Shown piece by piece: positions 52,633-62,400 of a DNA stretch of 64,000 nt. The notes under the pieces are model-generated. The model had not been told where the DNA came from and ran no database searches. It saw only the letters and a program-made list of their open reading frames with translations. Source of the DNA: Bacteroidota bacterium (GTDB lineage: Bacteria; Bacteroidota; Bacteroidia; 2-12-FULL-35-15); the NCBI GenBank assembly GCA_947479085.1, contig CANJYB010000018.1:31872-95871 (forward strand), written 5' to 3'. Numbering within the stretch: position 1 is the stretch's first letter; each line of letters begins with the position of its first letter. A program made the position numbers and the translations under genes.

Positions 52633-53586
52633 GTGGGTATTTTCAGTTTTTTTAGTAAGGAGAAAAAAGAGAGTCTGAATAAAGGTTTGTTTGTTACCAA
52701 GCAGAGTTTTTTCAGTAAACTGGCCAACGCCATTATGGGTAAGGCGACAGTGGATGACGAGGTATTGGAAAACCTGGAAGAAATACTGCTTACTTCTGAT
52801 GTGGGTGTGGATACTTCGCTGCGAATAATTGAGCGGATAAAGAAACGGGTGGCCAAGGAGAGAAGGGTGGAAACATCAAGACTGAATGAGATTTTGAAAG
52901 AAGAAATAGCTGAGTTGCTGGTATCGAACGGGCTGGAAGACAAGGATGATTTCTGGTTGCCGACCGATAAGAAGCCCTATGTGATAATGGTGGTAGGTGT
53001 GAATGGTGTGGGTAAAACAACTACTATTGGCAAACTGGCTTACCAGTTTAAAAAATCGGGGAAGAGTGTGGTGATAGGTGCTGCAGATACTTTTAGAGCT
53101 GCGGCTGTGGACCAGATAAAAATATGGGGAGAACGTGTGGGTGTGCCTATTGTTTCGCAAGGGATGAATGCTGACCCTGCTTCGGTGGCTTTTGATACGT
53201 TAAAGTCGGCTGTGGCGAAAGGGATGGATATAGTAATAATAGATACTGCAGGCAGGTTGCACAATAAAATAAACCTGATGAATGAGTTGACCAAGATAAA
53301 AAATGTGATGCAAAAGATAGTGCCGGATGCGCCACATGAAATATTACTGGTGCTGGATGCTTCGACCGGCCAAAACGCAATAGAACAATGTAAACAATTT
53401 ACAGCAGCTACTGATGTGAATACGCTGGCGCTTACTAAACTGGACGGAACGGCCAAAGGTGGTGTGGTGATAGGTATTTCGGATACTTTTCAAATACCGG
53501 TTAAATATATAGGTGTTGGAGAAAAAATGGAAGACTTGCAGGTGTTTAACAAAAATGAGTTTGTAGATAGTTTGTTTAAGCAGTAG
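52633..53586 (+). CDS. ftsY: signal recognition particle receptor FtsY
   Basis: The 317-aa GTPase docks SRP-ribosome complexes at the inner membrane. The start is GTG at 52633 (read as M in MGIFSFFSKEKKESLNK). The NG domain shows GVNGVGKTTTIGKLAYQ (G1), AADTFRAAAVDQIKIW (insertion box), VIIDTAGRLHNK (G3), and ALTKLDGTAKGG (G4/G5). The N-terminus lacks the long acidic A-domain of E. coli FtsY, as is usual in this phylum. The gene lies downstream of the ribosomal-protein genes and reads in the same direction. Confidence 0.95.
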   Translation: MGIFSFFSKEKKESLNKGLFVTKQSFFSKLANAIMGKATVDDEVLENLEEILLTSDVGVDTSLRIIERIKKRVAKERRVETSRLNEILKEEIAELLVSNGLEDKDDFWLPTDKKPYVIMVVGVNGVGKTTTIGKLAYQFKKSGKSVVIGAADTFRAAAVDQIKIWGERVGVPIVSQGMNADPASVAFDTLKSAVAKGMDIVIIDTAGRLHNKINLMNELTKIKNVMQKIVPDAPHEILLVLDASTGQNAIEQCKQFTAATDVNTLALTKLDGTAKGGVVIGISDTFQIPVKYIGVGEKMEDLQVFNKNEFVDSLFKQ

Positions 53587-53652
53587 GGGCATCCCCCTCT
53601 ACCCCCATAATAATCAGGTTAAAGGAGAACCTAAGGGCGCAAGAAACAATTA

Positions 53653-53727
53653 ATATGTCGTCCTTACAGGACTTTGAAACATTACCTGAATATTATTACT
53701 ACCGATATGTCGTCCTTACAGGACTTT
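53653..53727. repeat. two copies of a GTCCTTACAGGAC palindromic repeat
   Basis: ATATGTCGTCCTTACAGGAC plus TTT occurs at 53653-53675 and 53705-53727, 52 bp apart. The core GTCCT-tac-AGGAC is a perfect dyad. It is an intergenic REP-like family lying between ftsY and the minus-strand 115-aa gene. Confidence 0.6.
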
Positions 53728-53765
53728 TAAGTGCAATAACCTGAAGTACTTTGTAAAATTAAGTT

Positions 53766-54113
53766 TTATTTCTTTTTGAATTTATTGAACATTCGGACAA
53801 TCATTACTTCGGATAGTTTGATTAATAAACCGGAGAGTTTGTTTTTTCCGTTTAAGTCGAGCCCAAGGAATTTTTCGAAAACATATTCGTTGGCGGTATC
53901 CATGATGTTGTTGATTTTTTTGTTCTTGTCTGTTTCAAAAGGTAGGAACTGTTCGGCAATGACCTGGCTGGTGTTTTGCTTAATATAGGCCATTTTAGTC
54001 TTCAGAAGGTCTTCCTGGTAGGAAGTGTACATTTTCAGTCGCTGCTTTTCGCGCTGAAGGCTTTCCAGATTGGTTATTTTAATGGGTTCGTTAATCATCT
54101 TCTCCTTTTTCAA
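53766..54113 (-). CDS. hypothetical protein, 115 aa
   Basis: The intact ORF encodes a basic helical protein starting MKKEKMINEPIKITNLESLQ, with RLKMYTSYQEDLLKTKMAYI and MDTANEYVFEKFLGLDLNGK. It overlaps the stop of the next upstream gene (54091) by 23 bp, so the two are probably translationally coupled. The neighbours encode a holin-like membrane protein and a YtxH protein. This triplet is a common envelope-associated cluster in Bacteroidota. Function is unknown. There is no signal peptide. Confidence 0.7.
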   Translation of the reverse strand: MKKEKMINEPIKITNLESLQREKQRLKMYTSYQEDLLKTKMAYIKQNTSQVIAEQFLPFETDKNKKINNIMDTANEYVFEKFLGLDLNGKNKLSGLLIKLSEVMIVRMFNKFKKK

Positions 54114-54447
54114 ATAATTGTTCGATTACTTTATCTGTAATGTATTTCTCCAATAATCGCTTACGATAAATGATAACGAAAATTAAGAGTATGACATAAA
54201 TACCAAAAATAATAAGGAAGCCTAGGGCAATGCTATTAAATAATCCTCCAAAAAAGAACCCTCCACTGATGCTAAGAAAGAAAAGCATGAAAAAACATAG
54301 CAATGTGATAACAATGGAAGAAAATAAAGTGGCGGTAACCTTTGCAATTTTTTCGTAAGCACCAATTTTGTATAATTGAATTTTAGCTTCAAAATAAGCA
54401 ATGATGATTTGCTTTAATTCTTCGAAAAATGAAGGTTCCTGGCTCAT
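54091..54447 (-). CDS. phage-holin-like / DUF1469-type membrane protein
   Basis: The 118-aa protein has two hydrophobic helices (about 37-62 and 68-92), separated by FGGLFN. An amphipathic N-terminal helix (FFEELKQIIIAYFEAKIQLY) precedes them, typical of the holin superfamily III group. The C-terminus is charged (YRKRLLEKYITDKVIEQLFE). In non-phage settings such proteins accompany YtxH proteins and may shape the membrane. It sits between the YtxH gene (1-2 bp upstream) and the 115-aa gene (overlapping). Confidence 0.75.
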   Translation of the reverse strand: MSQEPSFFEELKQIIIAYFEAKIQLYKIGAYEKIAKVTATLFSSIVITLLCFFMLFFLSISGGFFFGGLFNSIALGFLIIFGIYVILLIFVIIYRKRLLEKYITDKVIEQLFEKGEDD

Positions 54448-54448
54448 A

Positions 54449-54661
54449 TCAGGTAGTAGGATTGTTAAAATGCTCGGCTGCAGAATTCTTTAAATCATCA
54501 AACTTATCAGTTAAATTATCTTTTAGTTTGGAGGCCCCATCCTTAATATCATCAAGGATTTCATCCTTTTTATCAGAATTCAGGAAATACCCGATGGCTA
54601 CTCCTATGGCTGCACCTGCCAAGGCTGCTAATAAAATTTTTGAGTTATTATTATCTTTCAT
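54449..54661 (-). CDS. YtxH domain-containing protein
   Basis: From the ATG at 54661 the product has 70 aa: MKDNNNSKILLAALAGAAIG, then VAIGYFLNSDKKDEILDDIK. It has one membrane helix (about 9-28) with the small-residue AGAAIGVAIG core of YtxH proteins, then a charged helix. The ORF extends to 54688, but the extra nine residues (MYLNQFPHK) are not family-like. YtxH members are general-stress proteins in Firmicutes. The gene heads the three-gene unit with the holin-like and 115-aa genes. Confidence 0.8.
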   Translation of the reverse strand: MKDNNNSKILLAALAGAAIGVAIGYFLNSDKKDEILDDIKDGASKLKDNLTDKFDDLKNSAAEHFNNPTT

Positions 54662-54762
54662 TTTGTGAGGAAATTGATTGAGGTACAAAGTTACAACAAT
54701 TTTTACTTGATATAATTTAAAAGCAATAGCTTACTTTTGCATAAAATTTAACAGGAACAAAA

Positions 54763-56076
54763 TTGAAAACGAAAACGCTTAAAAAGAATAAGGTAAATGT
54801 GGTGACGCTTGGTTGCTCAAAAAACATAGTGGACAGTGAGGTGCTGATGGGGCAACTGAAAGCAAACAACTTTGATGTGGAGCATGAAAGCAAAAATGAC
54901 GATTCGAGCATAGTGATTATTAATACCTGCGGATTTATAGATAATGCAAAGCAGGAGAGCATTGATACCATCATCAGGTATGCGGATGCCAAAAAAGCGG
55001 GATTGGTGGATAAAGTATATGTGACGGGGTGCCTGAGCGAACGCTACCGCCCTGAACTGGAAAAGGAAATACCTACTGTGGATGGGTATTTCGGGACAAG
55101 GGAACTGCCCAGGCTATTAAAAACATTAAAAGCCGATTATAAACATGAGCTGGTGGGAGAACGACTGTTAACTACTCCTCATCATTATTCCTATTTTAAA
55201 ATTTCGGAAGGATGTGACCGTCCCTGCTCGTTTTGTGCTATTCCGTTGATGCGTGGAGGACATATTTCCAAACCGATTGAAGAACTGGTGAAAGAAGCAA
55301 AGCACCTTGCCAAAAACGGAACAAAGGAACTGATGCTGATAGCACAGGATTTAACGTATTATGGTCTGGATATTTATAAAAAGAGAAATCTTTCTGAATT
55401 ACTAAAACAACTTTCGGATGTGGAGGGAATAGAATGGATACGACTTCACTATGCTTTTCCGAGCGGATTCCCGATGGATGTGTTGGATGTGATGAATGAA
55501 CGAAAAAATATTTGTAATTATCTTGACATGCCGTTGCAGCACATTACCGACAATATGTTAAAGAGTATGCGAAGAGGAACTACCAAACAAAAAACAATAG
55601 ACCTTGTAAACGAAATAAGAAATAAGGTTCCGGGTATTGCTATCAGGACTACCCTTATAGCTGGCTATCCGGGTGAAACCCAAAAGGACCATGAAGAGAT
55701 GCTGGAATGGGTGGAACAAACCCGTTTTGACAGATTAGGAATATTTGGTTATTCACACGAAGAAAACACACATGCCTATTTGCTGAAAGATGATGTTTCG
55801 GCAAAAACAAAACAGGCCAGGACAGAAGCTGTGATGGCATTGCAAAATGGGATTTCCTTTCAGTTGAATCAAGAGAAAGTAGGGAAAACGTTTAAGGTTT
55901 TATTTGATAAAAAAGAAGGAGATTATTTTATTGGCAGAACAGAATTTGATTCTCCTGAAGTGGATAATGAAGTGCTGGTGAAAGCTGCAAAAGATTTTGT
56001 ACGGGTAGGAGATTTTGCAAATGTGAAGATTACATCGGCAGAAGATTATGACTTATTTGGTGAGGTGGTTTCTTGA
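54763..56076 (+). CDS. rimO: ribosomal protein S12 methylthiotransferase RimO
   Basis: The 437-aa radical-SAM enzyme adds a methylthio group to an aspartate of S12. The start is TTG at 54763 (MKTKTLKKNKVNVVTLGCSK). The N-terminal MTTase domain holds its cluster cysteines in TLGCSKN, INTCGFID and VTGCLSER. The radical-SAM CxxxCxxC motif is in EGCDRPCSFCAIP. The C-terminal TRAM domain (about 370-437) contains VGKTFKVLFDKKEGDYFIG. Length and order match RimO rather than MiaB. The gene is divergent from the YtxH cluster. Confidence 0.95.
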   Translation: MKTKTLKKNKVNVVTLGCSKNIVDSEVLMGQLKANNFDVEHESKNDDSSIVIINTCGFIDNAKQESIDTIIRYADAKKAGLVDKVYVTGCLSERYRPELEKEIPTVDGYFGTRELPRLLKTLKADYKHELVGERLLTTPHHYSYFKISEGCDRPCSFCAIPLMRGGHISKPIEELVKEAKHLAKNGTKELMLIAQDLTYYGLDIYKKRNLSELLKQLSDVEGIEWIRLHYAFPSGFPMDVLDVMNERKNICNYLDMPLQHITDNMLKSMRRGTTKQKTIDLVNEIRNKVPGIAIRTTLIAGYPGETQKDHEEMLEWVEQTRFDRLGIFGYSHEENTHAYLLKDDVSAKTKQARTEAVMALQNGISFQLNQEKVGKTFKVLFDKKEGDYFIGRTEFDSPEVDNEVLVKAAKDFVRVGDFANVKITSAEDYDLFGEVVS

Positions 56077-56079
56077 TTA

Positions 56080-56850
56080 TTATTCCATGTCTCCGTTCTT
56101 AGTTTCAAACCAGTCAGCATAAACATCAGAGATATATTCCATTTCGGTATTTCCTTTGAACCCATTAGCCCCGGCCTGGTCATTTAATTTTCCCGAATTA
56201 AGAAACTGCTTTTGAGCTCCCGTTTTTAAATCGAAAAGATAATATGCAATTTCAGGTTCATTTTCTTTGTAAGTATATTCTGAAGAGTGCTCTATTTTGA
56301 AAAGAAGAAAATGTTTGTCATAGCTGATTTTTGATATTTCATTTGCCAATGCAACAGTATCGCTACTTTTAAGAGCGTTAATTAAAGTGTAATTGTTATT
56401 ATATACTAAAAAAGCATAAGGATAAATAAAAGGAAGTGTATCGCGATTACCGGAATCATGTTCAAATTTATTATCTTTATTAGCGTAAAACGTTGCAGGA
56501 ATATTGCCTGCAAATTTTTCATCCACCATTAACCGGAAAGTATCCATTACATCCTGGCGATGTTGTTTTGAATAATCAAACTGGGGATTGTTATAATTAT
56601 TATAAGTTTGATGCTGTGACATCCACTCTACTCCCGTTTCTACTTTTTCTTTTACCCTTTCCACAATATGAATAACCGAAAAAATAACCATCGAAAGAGC
56701 AATGCAAAAACCAAAAAGCCATATTGCGGCCTGTTGCATTTTACCGCCAGCTAATGAAATGATTCCAAAAACAACAGTTACCAAAGTAAGGATACCTCCT
56801 AAAATTAACCCTGTAACAGAAAGTCCGAAGTAAGAAAATAATAATATCAT
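56080..56850 (-). CDS. hypothetical membrane-anchored protein, 256 aa
   Basis: Two hydrophobic helices (residues about 1-30 and 42-62) are followed by a 190-residue hydrophilic domain containing VEWMSQHQTYNNYNNPQFDY and ALANEISKISYDKHFLLFKI, ending WFETKNGDME. The layout is a double anchor with the soluble part on one side. The family is not recognised. The gene is convergent with rimO, 3 bp apart. It lies upstream of no other gene on its strand and appears monocistronic. Confidence 0.65.
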   Translation of the reverse strand: MILLFSYFGLSVTGLILGGILTLVTVVFGIISLAGGKMQQAAIWLFGFCIALSMVIFSVIHIVERVKEKVETGVEWMSQHQTYNNYNNPQFDYSKQHRQDVMDTFRLMVDEKFAGNIPATFYANKDNKFEHDSGNRDTLPFIYPYAFLVYNNNYTLINALKSSDTVALANEISKISYDKHFLLFKIEHSSEYTYKENEPEIAYYLFDLKTGAQKQFLNSGKLNDQAGANGFKGNTEMEYISDVYADWFETKNGDME

Positions 56851-56973
56851 TAGCGTGCAGAATTAAATTGATTCAAAATTACATTATTATTTTTACTTGC
56901 TATTTAAAGAGAAGAGTTAACTATTGGGGTTTCCTGGATAAATTGATAATAAAATTGTTTTTTTAATTTATTT

Positions 56974-57004
56974 CTTGGTGGTATTGAAAATAAAACTACT
57001 TTTG
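56974..57004 (+). promoter_or_regulatory. Bacteroidota-type promoter of tRNA-Asp
   Basis: CTTG (56974-56977), 19 nt, then TACTTTTG (56997-57004), followed by CACTCC. The mature tRNA starts 29 bases further on. Confidence 0.7.
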
Positions 57005-57032
57005 CACTCCAATTCTAACAAAAACAATTTTT

Positions 57033-57106
57033 GGATCGGTAGTTCAGCTGGTTAGAATGCTGCCCTGTCACGGCAGAGGTCGCGGGTTCGAGTCCCGTCC
57101 GGTCCG
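57033..57106 (+). tRNA. tRNA-Asp (GTC)
   Basis: The 74-nt cloverleaf is complete. The acceptor GGATCGG pairs with CCGGTCC (one G-U), with discriminator G. The D arm has AGTTCAGCTGGTTAGA, the anticodon arm has CTGCC-CTGTCAC-GGCAG with anticodon GTC, and the T arm has GCGGG-TTCGAGT-CCCGT. CCA is not encoded. A terminator follows at 57121. Confidence 0.97.
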
Positions 57107-57120
57107 CAAACATTAACAAA

Positions 57121-57148
57121 AAAATGCCCCTGAAGTCAGGGGCATTTT
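57121..57148 (+). terminator. terminator of tRNA-Asp
   Basis: The stem AAAATGCCCCTGA / TCAGGGGCATTTT has a 2-nt loop core, 15 bp after the tRNA. It also lies 26 bp before ndk, so ndk must have its own promoter or depend on readthrough. Confidence 0.85.
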
Positions 57149-57173
57149 AATAACTAAACAATTAAACAAAAAA

Positions 57174-57593
57174 ATGGCAACAAACAGAACTTTTACTATG
57201 ATTAAACCGGATGCAGTTGCTAACGGTTACATTGGTGGAATATTAAAAATGATAAACGATGCAGGTTTTCGCATTGTTGCAATGAAGTATACTCAACTTT
57301 CAAAAGAGGCTGCAGGTAGTTTTTATGAAGTACACAAAGAGCGTCCTTTTTATGGAGAATTGGTGGACTATATGTCTTCAGGACCGATAGTAGCTGCTAT
57401 TCTTGAAAAAGAAAATGCTGTTGCTGATTTCAGAACCTTAATAGGTGCTACTGACCCCACTAAAGCAGATGAAGGAACTATTCGTAAAATATATGCAAAA
57501 TCAATTGCAGCAAATGCCGTTCATGGTTCGGACAGTGATGAAAATGCAGCCATAGAAGGAAATTTTTACTTCTCTCAACTGGAAAGATTTTAA
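57174..57593 (+). CDS. ndk: nucleoside-diphosphate kinase
   Basis: The 139-aa enzyme transfers phosphate from ATP to other nucleoside diphosphates in the cytoplasm. It shows [19 protein letters not shown] at the start, the substrate lysine in IKPDA, and [20 protein letters not shown]. The active-site His117 is in [15 protein letters not shown]. Length and sequence are canonical. It is flanked by the tRNA terminator and its own terminator at 57619, so it is monocistronic. Confidence 0.97.
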   Translation: MATNRTFTMIKPDAVANGYIGGILKMINDAGFRIVAMKYTQLSKEAAGSFYEVHKERPFYGELVDYMSSGPIVAAILEKENAVADFRTLIGATDPTKADEGTIRKIYAKSIAANAVHGSDSDENAAIEGNFYFSQLERF

Positions 57594-57618
57594 AATCTGA
57601 TTTATACAGCTTTAACAG

Positions 57619-57651
57619 AAAAGTTCTTCTTTAAAAAGAAGAACTTTTTTT
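57619..57651. terminator. terminator of ndk, possibly bidirectional
   Basis: The stem AAAAGTTCTTCTTT / AAAGAAGAACTTTT is followed by a T run, between the convergent ndk and DUF2779 genes. Confidence 0.8.
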
Positions 57652-57655
57652 GTTT

Positions 57656-59143
57656 CTACTCTTTTACAACCTCTTCCAGCTTCTCAAAAATCTTTACCAT
57701 GGATAAGGTATCGAGTTTACAATATTCGAGTAACTGGTCCCGAACCTCCAGAATTTTAAACATGTCTGTTTCGGTTTGTAAACTTTCATAAGCAGTCATG
57801 GCAATACTTCCGCTTGAAATGGTTAAATTGGTGTAAGATAAATCAGGAACCAGTGCATGAAGAAGGTTTTTGATGGAAAAAGAATTTTTCATGGCGGGAT
57901 GATAGTAGCTTTTTTCCTGGAAAGGAACCATTAAATCAATGATTCGTTTTAATCGTAAATCAATGGCTGAGGCATATTCAGGGAAATCATTCTTTAATCC
58001 GTTCAATATGTTTTTTTCCATTAATGCATCGTAAACCAAAATGCTTCCCTCTGTTTCTGTATGCTTTAATAAACTCTCCAAAAAAGATTTCCTGGGGTCG
58101 AATCCCTGCTCGGCAAGAAAATAAAAATGCTCCAATTCGGCATTCTCCTCCTTTTTATAATGAAGTGAATATTGAAAGGGAATGTGCTGATAAGGTTTTG
58201 TTTTATTATAAATAGGAACTGCCGGCATAAATGATTCAAAATCCATGAAAAACAAAGGGTAATATATTTTCCCAAGGAACTTATTAATGGCGACCTTCTC
58301 TATTTTCTCTTCGTCATTTTTAACTGCATAAATATGTGCGTTTGCACCTGCATCCAGGTTATTACTTGCAGGTATCTGTTCTATTGTTTCATAACCTGCA
58401 TAGTACAAAGCAAATTGCTCCGCTTTGGGTATCCCTGTTATCTCAAAAACAGAGTTCTTCTTAGGAACATTTTTCCAGCAATTACCCATAAAGTCGCAAT
58501 GATAAGGGCTGAAACAATGTTCTCCAATAGCCACCACAGGCAATTGAGGATTTGCAACTACGGATTTTGATACATCGATTTTCTCTTCCACCATTTCCTG
58601 CTGCTTTATCACAGCCTCCTTTACTGATTTGGTGGAAAATAATTTGTCAAGTTCCACGTTCCCGTTCCTGACATACTGATTGTTTATTATTATCAATGAA
58701 ATATCTTCCAACTGCAGACCAGAATTGGTAATTACCCAATACTGAAGGGATGCATCAAGCAAATATGTATGAGATATTTTAGTTGAACTTTTTACTTCGT
58801 AAGCGTACCAGCAATTATCTTTTTTGACTAATATATCCAAAATTGCAAGCACCTGGTTATGCTGAAAAGCGGCTTCGTATATCACCTCTGCTCCGCTCTC
58901 TATCAGTTCTTTTGTTCTTTTTACAGCACCAATATTGTCTGAACGTTTGGCAGGTGTGGCATCTATGCCTCCAGGAAAAAGCTTTTGAGCAAGGATACCT
59001 ACATTATTTCCCCTGTTGAAAATGGCAGTTGTTTCAGCAGATTGTTTGTCCCGAAGCTGGATAAAGTTTTTGTATAAATACAATGATTTCGCACATTGCA
59101 GTCCTCTTAAGAAGGTGGATTTACTAAGTATATGTTTTTCCAA
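57656..59143 (-). CDS. DUF2779 protein with two nuclease-like domains
   Basis: The 495-aa protein has a Cas4/RecB-like N-terminal part (about 5-220) with KSTFLRGLQCAKSLYLYKN. Its PD-(D/E)xK core is VLAILDILVKKDNCWYAYEVK, where Asp and the EVK supply the metal site, and clustered cysteines (GEHCFSPYHCDFMGNCW) could bind iron-sulfur. The C-terminal DUF2779 part (about 290-490) looks like a DEDD exonuclease: FFMDFESFMP, ILVYDALMEKNIL, and YCKLDTLSMVKIF give the acidic residues. The combination suggests DNA or RNA processing, but no activity is proven. No recombination or phage-defence genes are adjacent. It stands alone. Confidence 0.85.
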   Translation of the reverse strand: MEKHILSKSTFLRGLQCAKSLYLYKNFIQLRDKQSAETTAIFNRGNNVGILAQKLFPGGIDATPAKRSDNIGAVKRTKELIESGAEVIYEAAFQHNQVLAILDILVKKDNCWYAYEVKSSTKISHTYLLDASLQYWVITNSGLQLEDISLIIINNQYVRNGNVELDKLFSTKSVKEAVIKQQEMVEEKIDVSKSVVANPQLPVVAIGEHCFSPYHCDFMGNCWKNVPKKNSVFEITGIPKAEQFALYYAGYETIEQIPASNNLDAGANAHIYAVKNDEEKIEKVAINKFLGKIYYPLFFMDFESFMPAVPIYNKTKPYQHIPFQYSLHYKKEENAELEHFYFLAEQGFDPRKSFLESLLKHTETEGSILVYDALMEKNILNGLKNDFPEYASAIDLRLKRIIDLMVPFQEKSYYHPAMKNSFSIKNLLHALVPDLSYTNLTISSGSIAMTAYESLQTETDMFKILEVRDQLLEYCKLDTLSMVKIFEKLEEVVKE

Positions 59144-59293
59144 AATATTTTTAATTCGTCACGAAGGTAGAACTTTTTTGCTTTTGTTGTTTTTATTAGC
59201 CATGGTAAAAGGAACAAACATATATAGAGCATAAAAAGTCAGATAACTATTATAAAATAAAAAAACAAACTGTTAAATTTATAATATTGAAAT

Positions 59294-59320
59294 GCAACCT
59301 TTTGTTAACTTTACGCATCT
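59294..59320 (+). promoter_or_regulatory. ECF-type promoter motif, copy 3
   Basis: GCAACC (59294-59299), a 15-nt spacer, then GCATCT (59315-59320), about 100 bp before the 1337-aa T9SS gene. It matches the motif found twice upstream of the 1846-aa gene. Confidence 0.45.
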
Positions 59321-59416
59321 TAATTAATGAGAAGTATGTCTATTCTGTTTTTTATTGATAGTGTAATTTCTAAACCTGTTTAATTTCTTTTTTAATATTT
59401 CTTTAAACTTACCCAA

Positions 59417-62400
59417 ATGGAAAAATTTACAAAAAGTTATTTGCATCATCTTCACTCCCTCTTTTTGGGTTTGCTTTTTTTTCTTTCTGTTTTTTTATGT
59501 TCATTTAAAGCAAATGCGCAGGCTACTGCCACCTGTGGGGGTGTTGTTTCTTTTATGCCATTAAATACATGCGCTACAAACGTTGCTATTAGTGATCCAA
59601 CTAATGACTATCCCGCTCTTCCTGCTGCTGCTTGTTTAAATGGTGGTACTTTCCGTAGAGAAGGTTGGCTTGGGTTTACAGTCCCGGCAGGACCAAATCA
59701 AAACGTTACCATTACGGCTACCCTAGCATCCACAACACAAAATTTGGGAATTGATGCTTTTTCTGCTTGTAATGCTGCAAATGTTATAAACTGTGCAAAT
59801 GCAATCCCGGTGGGCAGCGCTTCTTGTGAAGCGCTTGCTTTAACTAATCTCGCTCCGGGTAATTATTATTTCAGGCTATTAAATCTTTTAGCAGGAGGTT
59901 CTAATATTACCGTTGCCAAACTTTGTGTTAATACAACACCAGTCAATAATGATTGTTCAGGTGCCATTACTTTAACTCCTGCTGCTCCTTCGGCTGCATG
60001 CTCGAATTATACTGCAACAACTGCAGGGGCAACACAATCATTACCTGCAAATTTAGGATGTTCTTCAACTGCGGCCAATTCCGCCAATGATGATGTATGG
60101 TTCACTTTCTTTGCAACCAGTACAACTCATGTAATTACCGTTACTCCTTCTGTAAATTTTAATGCTGTTTTCGAAGTATATACGTCTTCATGTGGAGGAA
60201 CTTCTATTAATTGCACCAATGTTAATAATAGCGGTGGTCAGCCAGAAACATCAACATTAACAGGGCTTTCTATTGGTACTCAATATTGGATACGAGTGTT
60301 TGATAATGGTTCAAATGCTTCCGGAATTCCCTTAACTTCAACTTTTGATATATGTATTCAAACACCTCCTGCTAACGATGATTGCCTGAATGCAGTTTTG
60401 CTAACACCTTCTGCTTCCTGTGTAGGAGTAATAGGGAATGTTGGAGTAGCTTCCAATTCAGGTATTGCTGTATCAACCAGTTGTTCCACCAGTAATCCTG
60501 ATGATGATGTGTGGTACACCTTTACCGCTACCGGCACTTCGCATACTATTACTGTTAACGGTTCAGCAAGTTTCGACCCCGGGTTTGAAGTATTCACAGG
60601 TTCCTGTGCAGGTCTTACTTCGGTGCTTTGCAATGCACCCGGTGGACAAACGGGACTGTCTGTTTCGAGTATTCTTGCAACTTCTATTGGTACTGTTTAT
60701 TATGTAAGAGTATATGATTATGGTATAGCTTATCCGGGAACAACAGATTTTACCATTTGTATTTTAAATCCACCTCCAGCCAATGATGATTGCTCCGGTG
60801 CCATCGCTCTTACTCCACTTTCTGCAACCTGTGCTCTTGGAGCTAATGAACAAACAGGTAATGTTTCGGGTGCCACTCAGTCTTTTGTTGGTTGCACAGG
60901 CAATGCCAATGATGATGTATGGTATAGTTTTACCACTAATGCCACAGCGGCTCAGGCCTATGTGATAACCGTGACAGGCTCGGCCAGCTTTGACCCTGTT
61001 TTCCAGGTTTACTCCACTTCCTGTGGTGGTACTTCCGTTAATTGTACAAATGCTAATGCAACCCTGGGAGGCACAGAAACAACTACATTGACAGGTTTAT
61101 CAGTCAGCACCACCTATTGGGTAAGGGTATATGATGCCAATTCCACTTATCCTGCGACCACCACATTTGACATTTGTATCACCTTACCGCCATTAAATGA
61201 TGCCTGCCCGGGAAGCACATTAGGCGTTTTTGGTAACCTTACTACTCCAGCTATTTGCGGTGTTACAACATCAGGAACGCTGCTCGGTGCTTCTGCTTCC
61301 GGTTTTCTTGCTACCTGCGGAGGAACAGCTTCAAGAGATGTATTTTACAATTTTGTGGCCACCTCCACTTCTCATATTGTTACCATCACCCCCTGTGCCA
61401 ATCTTGATGCGGTGATACAAGTGTATTCCGGTTCCTGTGGAGGAACTTCTATTAATTGTACCAATGCCTTAGGGGCTGGCGGTATTGAAACTGCTTATCT
61501 GACAAGTCTTACTGTCGGTTTAACCTATTGGGTAAGAGTTTATGATTTTAATGGTACTTCTGCCTGCTCTACATTTACTATCTGTGTTACCACTCCACCT
61601 GTTAACGATCTTTGTGCTTCGGCCACAACACTTACCCCTGCCACTTCCTGTGCATTTACATCAGGTTCTCTTTTAAATGGTACTGTTTCTTTTCCTGCCA
61701 ATTGCGGGGGAACTATTACCTCTGATGTATGGTATACTTTTACAGCAGGAGCAGCCAACCAAACTATCACAGTAAATGGTGCTGCCGGAATTAATATAGT
61801 GTATGAATTATTTTCTTCCAATCCCTGCGGAGGCGCAGGAACTTCGTTAGGTTGTATAAATTTAACAGGTGCTGGTGGAAACGAAAGTTTTGCATGGACC
61901 GGTTTAACCGGTGGAGCACAATATTGGGTTAGAGTGTATGATTTTAGTGGTGCACCCACTACTTTTGCTTTTGCTATTTGTATCGTTACCCCCTCCAATG
62001 ATTTATGTGCAAATGCTTCTACTGCAGTTTGCGGGGGTGTTTACAATGGCTGCACCTCTGTTGCCTGCGGAATGACAGGAACCGGTGACCCTACTGCTCT
62101 TTGTGTTGCACAAACGGCACCTTCTCAAGGGGTTTGGTATGTGTATGCGGGTAGCGGACAAAATGTAATACTTACTACCTGCGGAGGTACTACCAATTTT
62201 GACACACAATTATTTGTTTATACTGGTACCTGCGGCAGTTTAACCTGTTTGATGGGGAATGATGATATGTGTAATCCAAGTTGTGTGGGGGGCGTTACAT
62301 GTGGTTATCCCCAGGCTTCCCGGCTTACTTTTGGCACCTTGGTTGGTACTAATTATTACATTTTTGTGAGTGGTTGGGCAGGAGCCACCGGCAACTTTAC

